Source: Diaporthe sp. PMI_573 (taxonomy: Eukaryota > Ascomycota > Sordariomycetes > Diaporthales > Diaporthaceae). Taken from it: a stretch of DNA of 64,000 bases. Below are positions 54,875-64,000 of the stretch, in pieces. The position numbers and the translations under genes are program-made. A model generated the notes under the pieces. The model made no database searches. It was not told the origin of the DNA and was given only the letters and a program-made list of their open reading frames with translations. Position 1 is the first letter of the stretch. Every line of letters starts with the position of its first letter. The stretch is from NCBI GenBank assembly GCA_021399435.1, contig JAJTUP010000003.1, positions 1,488,001 through 1,552,000 on the forward strand. Direction: 5' to 3'.

Positions 54875-56122
54875 TACATGTTTACAGTGACGCGGAACAA
54901 GCAAACAAAGGCTCAAACATGGTTCAGGATCGCGATGGTGCTTGAGTAGGGGCCACTTGGGTGGCGAGTCTGTCATACAAAAAGATAGCTGTATTCTTCA
55001 TGAAACTCTTTGCTGTAATACTAGGACCAGTGACTAGGAAATTTCATGTCTTTAGGTGTTGATGGCTCAATCACCGGACAAGTACCCCACCCGTTGGAGG
55101 TCCCAAAGGTTGCCAGCACTTTCCAGCATTGAGAGGGGACCTTCGGACTTGCCGTTACTTCTCTGCCGCCGGGGCAGCTGGTGCCTTTATAATTCGTCGT
55201 GGACGCACATGTCTCTTGAAAGGAGTCCAAGACGGGTCATGTTTTGCTGCTAAAATTATTCAACACGTGGTCAGCGACACCGTTGCGTACAATAGCTTGC
55301 TGTTGAGGCTTGCTTACCAGGTTAGTGGTTCGGTTGGCTTTTATGTAGAAGTGAAGTAGGGCAGGAGTTGGTGATGTCATGAAGCATCTCTCATATTTAC
55401 AACTGCAAGTGACGCCGTCAGGATTTACATCGATTGCAATAATCGGGGACTCCTCACGCGGCCGCCGTCAATTTTCTGCTGGAGAGAAGAGGAAGATAAG
55501 AGAAGTCAGATCTGCGTACTGAGTCAGCAATGATAAGTGCAAAGAAAACTTTGTCGTCATTGCTTGAGATCGCCTCGGGGGCGTCCATCCCAACTTTCGC
55601 TGGTTGGCCTGTCCATCTACTTCCTCTAGCTAGCACAAGCTACAAAATAAGGCAAAAATTTGGAAATTTCACATTGGCATACGCAGAGAATTCGAGTCCT
55701 TTATTCTCGGGTGACTTCCAGCTTCACATCTTGAGAAGTGCCCAGAGCAAGGGAACGCTGCCGTTCCCAGGCCGCACGTCTTCACGGGCAGGGTGCAATG
55801 GCCCACGCAACTGGAAAATGGTGCATGAAGTCCAAGTATGTTTGACTCTTTTCCCTCCAAATATGATCTGAAGTCAGTCATATAAACAAGTTTAGGTATG
55901 GACATGAAACCTTATTTCAAAGGGGTGCTCAGTTCTTCTCTCGCCGCCTTCATCGCATGCTTACATAACCCAACTCGGACAGCCCGGCGCGACCCCTGCA
56001 GCTGCTGACCTGCTCAGTCATCAAAAACGTCACAGCGGCTTGGAAGGCCCTCAAACATCAACTGAGAACAGGCAGATTGGCCTGCTCGTATCACAGTCCT
56101 TGAGAGCCTTGATGACCCAAGC
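54875..56122. other. intergenic, 1.25 kb
   Basis: No supported gene. An ATG-initiated frame of 113 codons at 55530-55871 lacks a domain and is treated as chance. Confidence 0.45.
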
Positions 56123-56884
56123 ATGGCTTCCAACGAGCCAAATGACACCCCGCCAGCAGAGGCTTCTTCCTCAAACTCGGAGTCGCAGACAGCATATAAC
56201 GATCTGAAACGCCTGATCCCTTCACTCGCAGCAGAACTGGAACTGCTCAGGACCTCCTTGCGCGAACACAGCCTCTGGCTTCTCCGGTATGGCCACACGA
56301 ACAGCCTTCCTGGGGCATCCGCAGCCGGCCCCTCAGGACAGGCGACAACAAGCACCGTCCAGCCGCCCACCGTGCACCCGGACCAGGACCGGTACATCGA
56401 GCCACGGCCTATCCCACCCCCGCCAGGACCACAGCAACCTGCGCAGTCGTCATCATCATCATCCTCAGCAGCGGCGGGAGCATCACAGCAGCAACAACCG
56501 CCGCCGCCACCACCAACCGGCGACCAGGAGCCCGAGCTCCCGGGGTACTCGGCCTCTGACGTGCCGCCCTACACGGGCGGCTTCAGCACCGTGTCGGCCT
56601 CGACGCGCGAGGAGGTGCGCCAGCGCCGCGACCAGCTGACCGAGTGGCTGCGCGAGGGCGAGGACGTGCTGCGCGAGTACTCGGCGCGGTTCGCGCAGCT
56701 GGCCGAGGAGCTGGGCCAGCCCGTCGAGGACCCACTGGGCACCTGGCACAACGCCAACCCGGACAACGCCCTGCCGGACTACCAGCAGGTCGAGGAGCGC
56801 GAGGAGCTGATGGTCGGCGGCGTTGGGGAGGTGCCGCCGCCCTATCTGGGCGAGAGGCCGACGCCCAAGGGCGGGCAAGGGTGA
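56123..56884 (+). CDS. Pro/Gln-rich protein with C-terminal charged helix (253 aa)
   Basis: Intronless. The N-terminal ~65 residues include a helix (YNDLKRLIPSLAAELELLRT). A disordered Pro/Ser/Gln section follows (PIPPPPGPQQPAQSSSSS, QQQQPPPPPPTG), then a PxY-like pair (PELPGYSASDVPPYTGGF), a charged helix (REEVRQRRDQLTEWLREGED, YSARFAQLAEELGQ) and a second PPxY-like stretch (VPPPYLGERP) at the end. The PPxY motifs could bind WW domains of ubiquitin ligases. No signal peptide or known domain. GC content rises sharply across the second half (about 56480-56880). Function unknown. Confidence 0.7.
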   Translation: MASNEPNDTPPAEASSSNSESQTAYNDLKRLIPSLAAELELLRTSLREHSLWLLRYGHTNSLPGASAAGPSGQATTSTVQPPTVHPDQDRYIEPRPIPPPPGPQQPAQSSSSSSSAAAGASQQQQPPPPPPTGDQEPELPGYSASDVPPYTGGFSTVSASTREEVRQRRDQLTEWLREGEDVLREYSARFAQLAEELGQPVEDPLGTWHNANPDNALPDYQQVEEREELMVGGVGEVPPPYLGERPTPKGGQG

Positions 56885-57896
56885 CTGTGAGGAGGAGAAT
56901 TGCGGGCTCTTGGGAGGTTTGGCGGACGTCTTCTTTGTGGAGTCTAGCGATAGAGCAGGGAAAGTCTATGAGCAAGTTGCATGTGCCCAGTGATCCATAT
57001 AATCTGGCGGTATGATACCCAATTCCCTTGGGCCAAAGACTTCTTGCCACGCCGATTGTGGCGTCTTACAGCGAGTCAACTGGTGCATAGCACGGGCAAG
57101 ACCAGGACGACTGGGCTACCAAACACTAGTTCTGACACTCACAAAACAAATGGTCACGGTCAACGATGTCAAGAATCTTCATTTCGCTTCCTAGCGATAC
57201 TGACAGAAGCCGAGCCCCTTTGTAGCACCCTGGATAGAAGACTGTCTCGGGCTGCCCATGTGGACGTGAACGCCGTTGAACTGTCCCTGTCTGACCCTGA
57301 TCTGTCTCGAATAAGAACGGAGAAACAGCAAACAGCAAATCCAAGGTCCGACAGGGTTGGGAGAATAACGAAAAAGACGATGTGACCCCCCACATCACCG
57401 GTCCAAATTTTGGACATACAGGAAAAGCCCACGACGCATCTCAACATGCATCAGGTCCACGGATGTTCTCTCGTCGGTCGCCAGTTGGGAGATGCAGTCG
57501 GAGCGGTGCGACAAGGCCCCCGGAAGCGGGGAAGGAACGCAGCACCCGTTCCGCAATGGAGCACGGCAGATATTGTAGGCGATGACAAGGACGATGACAG
57601 CGAAGGATTGTCCAAGGATTCTACAGTGTTCCAAGACACCGCATGCCGCGGGCAGACATGGCGAGGAAGGTCACACACAGCCGACAGGCAACGTCCCGAG
57701 ACATACTGTCATGAGCACTGTCGGGGGTTCATATTTGCGTGCTTGCTTGTTAGCCACGAGATTGCGTGCTTGTAAACATTGACAGTGTGGGTCAGCTCTG
57801 GGCTCGTAAAACCCGTACCGGAAGCGTGCCATGCATGTGCTCCATATGTTTGCTATTATGGTCCGCGACAGCAGCTCATGTCTGGAACGACAGCGC
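56885..57896. other. intergenic, 1 kb between convergent genes
   Basis: No gene supported; short overlapping frames only. Confidence 0.45.
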
Positions 57897-59713
57897 TCAG
57901 CCACGATTGCCCCATCGCGAGATAATCTCGTCCCTGTTGACATTTCGGCCCCTCGCTAATGAAGCAGCCTCGCTCTCTACGCCCTCAAGCCTGCTTGCAA
58001 TATTCTGAACTTCCTGCGCCAATATTCCAATGGACGACTCGATTCCTGGATCCACGAGATGCACCTCCGCGTAGGGGCTCTCCGCCAGGACCGAGTCTCT
58101 GATTAGCTGGAGCGCACAGCGCGCGTCCGAGAGGTGCGCTTTAGCTGCGTGCTCGAAAGTTAACTGGACGCTGTCGGCCACGTCAGCTGCCTTTTGAGTA
58201 CGCTCCGCCAGTGTTCTTGATAGGAGTGCGGTTTGCGCCTGAGTTGAAGCTGTGGCGCTCGGATCGTCATCTTCTGCCGGTAGAGAGATTCCCAATTCCC
58301 CCAGAAGGTGTTCTAATGGGGATTCATAGGATGTGCCACCAGAGGAACGTCTTCGTGATTTCGTATTTGCTGTTCCACGGCGGGGCGCTGGGGTCATCAT
58401 GTCGTCTGCGGGCTGGAACCGTCGGGCTGGCGATGACAGTGGCGCGACGTTGACATGATCCTTGGTGGTGCTAGAAGCGACCGGTGTTGATAATTCAACC
58501 CTCGCAGTAGCAATGACAGCACCTGTAGCGCTTTCGTGCGCTTTGAATGATGTGACACGGTCGGATACCCGTTGCATTCGATCCTGAAGATGGTTCAAGC
58601 AGTCAAGTATCTGTCGTCCGTTAGGTTTGCCCTTGAACTCTCCACTGGTCATGATGATGCTGGAAGACTCACATATTGAATGGATACAGCGGCGTGGCTA
58701 AGCCCTTGACCAGTATTTGCGGACAGTGATCTTAGGGACGGCTCCAACCACTGCTGTTCGACAGACATCTGCGCCACGGGAAGAATCTCCGAGTACAATG
58801 ACTCCAACTCTTCTTGTAGCGCTGCAATCTCTTCCTTTGGCGCCTGTCTTCCAGATCCTGATTCTGAAAAGGACTGAAGGTTTTCCAGGTACGAGCGGTC
58901 CAGTTGCGTGCGGATGCATTCCACATTATACTTGATCAATCTGGCACAAATTTCCCGGAGCTGGCTGACAGTCTCCGTCTCCTCGCGGTCCTCCATTTCG
59001 AGCTCCCAACCGAGCTTCTGGAGACTGGACAAGAGCTTGTCATCGGACTGAAGGACATCGTCAACAATATCGGTCAAGTCCTTCCCTGATTCCTTGATTC
59101 CCTGGTCTAGTTCGGACATGCGATAGTCGATGCCCTGGGACAGGAGCTCAACCTGGGACGCAAGTCAGTAACGGGAATGGTAGTCTAGTCCAACGACGGG
59201 CTCACACTTGTATGCAGAGCCTTGCGACTTGACTCCCATTGGTAAAGCCGCTTGGCTTCAAGATCAGAACGAGCATCGCCAGTCTTGCCACTGGCTGTGA
59301 TGAGCCGCGAGACGGCGTTCTGCTGCTGGCGTAGAGTTTCAGTCTGCTTGTTTATAGCATCGGTGGAGCGATTAAGCTCCTGGATGGCGTCGATAATCTC
59401 CTGATCACCCAAGGGCTGAACGCCCGACAGGTCTGCAGACGCTGCCAGGCTCTCGGCCTTGCCATTCCGCTCGAGAGCTAGGTATCTAGACACCAAGTCA
59501 GCCAAACTACCAGACAGTCACAAGGCCAGGATCCAGGGGTGATTACGAGTTCAGCTCGTTCTTGGTGAGAAGCGTATCCGTTACGAGGTGTGACTTGGCC
59601 CACTCGGACAACAGCCTTCCCTGCTCCTCGTCTTGAAAGACGGAGTCGAGGGAGGACTGGTCTACGGGTACCTCGTATTTCCGCAGCAGGTTGAACAAGT
59701 TGTCATCGGCCAT
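57897..59713 (-). CDS. coiled-coil protein, putative augmin complex subunit (HAUS3-like)
   Basis: 553 residues from four exons (59547-59713, 59206-59506, 58673-59152, 57897-58610). The last acceptor is ambiguous: 58583 is an in-phase alternative. Start chosen at MADDNLFNLLRKYEV; an ATG eight codons earlier is possible. The N-terminal part (residues about 1-60: LLSEWAKSHLVTDTLLTKNEL) resembles the conserved N-terminal domain of HAUS3, with its Trp-containing helix followed by LxxxEL. It is followed by long coiled coils (QELNRSTDAINKQTETLRQQ, LQEELESLYSEILPVAQM, HLQDRMQRVSDRVTSFK), a Ser/Pro-rich linker and a further helical section. Augmin recruits gamma-tubulin to spindle microtubules. Similarity is from pattern reading only, and other spindle or kinetochore coiled-coil proteins remain possible. 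Confidence 0.75.
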
Positions 59714-62700
59714 GTTCACGTTGTAGAAGGCGAGCATGAGGCCCTTGGCGTTAGCGAGGCTGTCGCGGCGACTTTCGAGAGCGGCTCAAAACGGCGCAAC
59801 CTGAGTGGCGTGTTCAGACCCGAGCCGAGATAATGTGGCATGAAGCATTGACCGCGCAGGTCACCGGCTTTTCCAGATGTGGCAGAGGCTGGATGCAGGC
59901 TTCTGTTTGACCTTCTCCCGTTCTAGCAGGCAGGCGGGCGTCTGCAAAGAGCAGAAGTCGCGATCATGTTGTTGTTGCATCGACACTTGTGAACCAATCA
60001 GCACGTCGTTGCCCCTGACCGGCGCCCCACCTTGGCTCGGATGGAGCCGTTGCACAGCATGGCTGCATGGCTGTCGTCTGTGCGTTTGTCTTCCGTTGAT
60101 CGCTCCCAGGCAGGTGCACGTCACCACCCCCACCTGGTCACCACCACTTCCTCTCTGAACATAGATGAACATCGGCCTTGGCTGTGGAAACCTGCTTCGC
60201 CGTCCGCTTTCAGCTGGCCAGAGACCATGCAAAGAGACGGCCAGCAAATACCTGCAGACCGACCTCGTATTTGCCATCAGCGAAACCCAACCCGCAACGC
60301 TGACCCTCGTCAACTCATGTTGTGCTTTATTTTTCTTTCGACGCCGACGCAAACGAATCCTGGATGATTTGTTTTGCTGTGAGACGCGTCAACGAAAGCA
60401 CCTGCCGAGACGTCAACCTGCTCCCCCCCCCCCCACCAGCACCCTTCTCCCTCACGAGCGGCTGGGTGCGTTGACCTCCTGAGCCTGCATGAACCGGCTG
60501 CAACGGCCTACTGATCCAACGAGCTTAACAGCAGTACCGTACCTCACATGTTACGAAGATTCATGAGACCCGACCGCTGTTGTACTCTTCACGAACTATG
60601 TCGGCTGCTGCTGCAACATTTCGAGAGCATGGTCGACGTGGGTGGCTGCCCGTTCTTCGGGAATGTCCTCAGTCAGCCCCCCGGATCTCCGAGCCCGCAT
60701 CCCTGGTCTCGTTGTGGGATTTCGGTTGACTTACTCCGTGAGGCGCCTGTGGCGGTGAGCGCGGCCGGGCACTGTTGGAAATTAAAGGAGGCGTGAACGC
60801 CCACGTGCTGGGGCATACCGTCATGCCACTGCATGGCGCAGCGTGTTTGGCGCAAGCTTTTCCATCCCATCTCATCGTTGCGCTTTCAACGGCCTTCGAT
60901 CGCCAGTGCCATCGCCGTTCTACATCCTGACCTGGTCTCTAGTGCACGCACTGAGAACACACTCGATGTATATCAACTGCCGGTACTTCGATCTGGTGAC
61001 CTGCCATGTTCTAGTTCACTCACGATTCCAACTTCCAAAACGCGAGTTGATGGCACTCCACTGGAAGGTCTCCTGGCAGTCTCAGATCTACAAGTTTGCC
61101 GCTATCCTAGATCTCATCTCTAGCATGGAAAGAGTTATGAGCACAAGAACGCCATTTCGCTTGTCAAGGGCCAAATTGGACCGAGCAGATCTGCTGTGGA
61201 ACTCGCACAGCATGGCATCAAAACAGTATCTTGAGCTAACGAGGCATCTCTGACAGGCGGTAGCAATCACGAGATCCAAATTGAGCTGCGAGGAGAAACG
61301 CTCATGAAATCAAACAAGGTTTCTCCAGGCTATTGTTGCCATCTCTGAGCGGTGTTGAGTAGTCGCAGCACCAACATGAGTCCTGAGGAACCAAGGACTG
61401 TCACGATCGCATCCCCGTGATTCATGCAATGACAGCAAGAATCTCGTGGTCGTCCCGAAGCGCTGGTCAAAACGAGACACCTGCCTTCTGGTCTGACAGA
61501 GGCGTCGAGGCGCATCGTTGGCTTCTGACGATTCCAGGCTGAGACATTTGCCGTTGCCATCTCCTTCTCAACGCTCAGGCCAACTCCTGAGGAACCCGGC
61601 GTGGCGCCATAAACGATGTAAATGTTGCCCAACAGCGGGAACAGTCGCTGGTCTCTCCTGTGCCGGGACAACGAGCAGAGCGTGGGCAAAGTTTCCCGGC
61701 CGCCTGGAAACAAACGGGTGTATTTGTTTCTGTTCAACAAGCACCCATATGCACACGCTATGGTTTCTGTGGATCCGTTTGTGCCCCACCAAGGAGTGCT
61801 GAAAGCCCTGAGGTACCGAATTGAAGTATCCCTGCGGTGCAGGATGTGCAGGTGGGCGCTGTACCCAGTGCGGGTGGCTGCGTTTACCTTGTTACAAGTC
61901 ACTCCTGAGTCCTCCAGGAGTACTGGCTATAAGAACGCTGCAGCTCAACGAGCTGTCTGGTGACCTCGGACTACACGCCTGCGGGGTATGATGCAATTCA
62001 CCGTCTGAAAACAGCTCTTCATTCTCGTTTGCGCAACCCTCACCCTCAGCCCCCCAGGCCTGAGCACTTGCAACTGAACCGACGCAGTGGACTTGGACCG
62101 GTAATCATGATCGTGCATGGACCTCTACAACTACTGCGTGAGCCGTGCATTGCGAGATGCCTGACAGAAGCGACCACTGACCTCGCTACTTGCCAACCCC
62201 ATCTCGCCCTGTCGAAATTGGAACCTGGCATAGTTTCCCTCTGTCGGGTACTAGCAGAGTGGCTCGCCAACTGCCGTCGGGCTGTGTTTCCGAAAGAATG
62301 GGAGCTTCAACCTTTCATATGTGTTCGTGGCGCGAGGCTACATACTGATATCCACTGAGCAGAGCAAACAAACCCGCACAAGTCGACCTTGACTAGCCGC
62401 ATGCTTCTCGCCTGCTTTTCTTCACATCAAAGCGAGATGTGGACAAGACACGGCTGAACATGCTGTCATGGGAGAAGCCGAAATATTCACGACGGCAGCC
62501 GTCAGTTTGAGGAAGACGTCTGGGCGTACAAAAGACGTCTGTTTACCCCTGAACTAACTTCCCCGGCTCAAAGGCAGCGAACCGTAGCATCGGTGCCTTC
62601 ATGCCAGGCATTGAATGTGGCTTTTGTCCACTAAATCCCAGGCCGGAGACTTTTGTTGTTTGACCCTGCCACATGCAGTCAGGTTTTAGGCGGGACTTTC

Positions 62701-63853
62701 TCTCCTGCACCGTCGGAGTCGGTCTCTTATTCGCCCATGCGGTCCTCCCATATTTATCGTCCTAAGCTGTCAAACTGTCCTTAGGCGAGGCCCACCGACT
62801 ACCCGCGTCAAGACTCCCCTCCGACCTCACAAGTGGCGAGGTCGGCGGCCGATTGGCAGCCCCGCTCAAGCTTCTGCCCAACGGTGGGCATGTCCATATG
62901 TCTTGCTTTGTGCCTGAGACATTCGGGAACGGTGATAGAACGACAAGAGTCGGCAGCGTGTGGCTTCGTGTCGTAGTCGAACGGCGCCTACCACGTCCCC
63001 AGGGCCCCTTGCCCTTCTCCCGCGGGTTCTCCGAGCGACAACAAGCGACAAAGACGGGCGAACTGGGGCAACACGTCACAAAACGCAGCCAGGCGTCTAT
63101 CCGTTTGTTACATGCATGACGAGCAGGTGGGTAGCGGGTTCACACTCACGGAATTGGAATGCTCTGTCATCTGAGCAAACAGAAATATGCGAGCATGGAG
63201 GGACGTGACGTCCCGTAGAAATTTCTTTTCTTTTCTTCGCATGTCACTTCCGTCTCTCCAGCAAGGGTGAGTACGATGGTTGAACATACAGGTGTATGCC
63301 GTGCCAACCCCACACTAGACTCGAGCATGATGAGCAACGTTAGGCTACCGCTGCACAACTTTAGGTCCTTTTCAGACGAGGACCGTGATAGTACGCCTTG
63401 TCCGACGCATGTTGCTCTTGTACGTGGCATCACTGCATCCACACAAGCGATTGCCGTGTTAGGGCCCCCTTCTTTCTGCACGCCATTTATATTCACGTTG
63501 TGCTCTTGTGTGTCTCTATATCTTGTCCACAGCCCCGATTCCCCAGGCTGTCACAAGGGAGGCTCCCCAGTTTGTTTGTCTAGATTTCATCTAGACATAC
63601 TGTTTCCCTTCACTTCTGTTTCACCCTGAACCGATCGTGTGGACCGGCCGGGAACTCAATCGCCTGGCCTGTTTATTCTTGTCTCACTCGCCTCGTTGGA
63701 TGCGAGTCACTTTGATACCTGTCACCTTGATACCTGCCCGCCATCCTTGCTTATCAAATTTACTCTCACTGCATGGCAAGCCGTTGGATTGCTGATGTGA
63801 CGACAAACGCCAGGGAAGTCGGGCGAGAGAGGTATACGTGAAGCTTTCTTACA
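59714..63853. other. gene-poor stretch, 4.1 kb
   Basis: Upstream region of two divergent genes. Open frames up to 190 codons occur (61330-61902 minus, 60843-61253 plus) but lack domains, good starts or splice partners. A C-run lies at about 60423-60434. No RNA gene or mobile element was recognised. Confidence 0.4.
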
Positions 63854-64000
63854 ATGATTTCCACCAAAGATGGTTGGATAAGGGCACTGGCCGATCCTTC
63901 GGGGAACGCCAAGCATTACTACAACGTCCTCATTGCCGTTGTGTTCTTTTTTGTGGCCCAATTACTCATATGCGCGTGGGACCAGCCGTTCTGGTCCGCT
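63854..64000 (+). CDS. 5' end of a membrane-protein gene running off the window
   Basis: An ATG at 63854 opens 49 codons with no stop before the right edge. The product starts MISTKDGWIRALADPSGNAK and has one strong membrane segment (VLIAVVFFFVAQLLICAW) followed by DQPFWSA. Too little is present to name a family. A short polar N-terminus before a single helix fits an N-terminal anchor or the first helix of a transporter or enzyme. Confidence 0.5.
   Translation, partial: MISTKDGWIRALADPSGNAKHYYNVLIAVVFFFVAQLLICAWDQPFWSA

Noticed and set aside
61330..61902. 190-codon minus-strand frame
   Set aside because: No domain, signal, splice partner or coding-like composition; likely chance in a GC-moderate gene-poor region.
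1..64000. CRISPR arrays, tRNA genes and prokaryotic operons
   Set aside because: No spaced direct-repeat array or convincing tRNA A/B boxes were seen, and gene structure is eukaryotic.

Overview
The window is chromosomal DNA of a filamentous ascomycete (Pezizomycotina, probably Sordariomycetes; genus not determinable from sequence alone). The grounds are many short introns of about 55-155 nt with GTAAGT/GTATGT donors and CTRAC-type branch sites, monocistronic genes on both strands, and typical fungal families: a GPI-anchored mucin-like protein, a CBM1 protein, a TRI12-family transporter, a tannase-family esterase and a Fot1/pogo transposon. Multi-exon models were built by hand from splice signals and reading-phase continuity. 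No tRNA, rRNA, CRISPR array or prokaryotic operon was seen.

Left third (1-23.4 kb). An alpha-acetolactate decarboxylase gene is cut by the left edge. It is followed by a secreted Ser/Thr-rich protein with six internal repeats and a GPI-type tail, a 93-residue ten-cysteine secreted protein, a secreted GMC flavo-oxidoreductase, a classical SDR, a tannase/feruloyl-esterase-family enzyme, an allantoinase with an unusual hydrophobic leader, two small genes starting Met-Cys-Phe, and a class II aldolase/adducin protein. Most of the encoded proteins act on carbohydrates, phenolics or small metabolites, and several are predicted to be secreted. They do not form a recognisable biosynthetic cluster because there is no PKS, NRPS or terpene synthase.

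Middle (23.4-37 kb). This is the most dynamic part. It holds a structurally complete 1,850-bp pogo/Fot1-type DNA transposon with identical 43-bp inverted repeats, TA target duplications and an uninterrupted DDD transposase. Nearby lie copies of a previously unlabelled ~163-bp dispersed repeat (three in the window), an uncertain hypothetical gene, a five-exon TRI12-type transporter convergent with an intronless predicted beta-propeller protein, a decayed FAD-monooxygenase pseudogene, and a third Met-Cys-Phe micro-gene.

Right half (37-64 kb). Here are a hypothetical acidic protein, two medium-chain dehydrogenase/reductases, two large low-complexity proteins, a PAP2-type inositolphosphorylceramide-synthase-like membrane protein, a secreted CBM1 protein with an 18-bp minisatellite, a proline-rich protein, and a coiled-coil protein that may be the augmin (HAUS3) subunit. 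After a 4-kb gene-poor stretch, the 5' end of a membrane-protein gene runs off the right edge.

No multi-gene novel system could be demonstrated. The best leads are the intact transposon, the dispersed repeat with its conserved palindrome, the Met-Cys-Phe small proteins, the ten-cysteine secreted protein, and the propeller protein next to the efflux pump.
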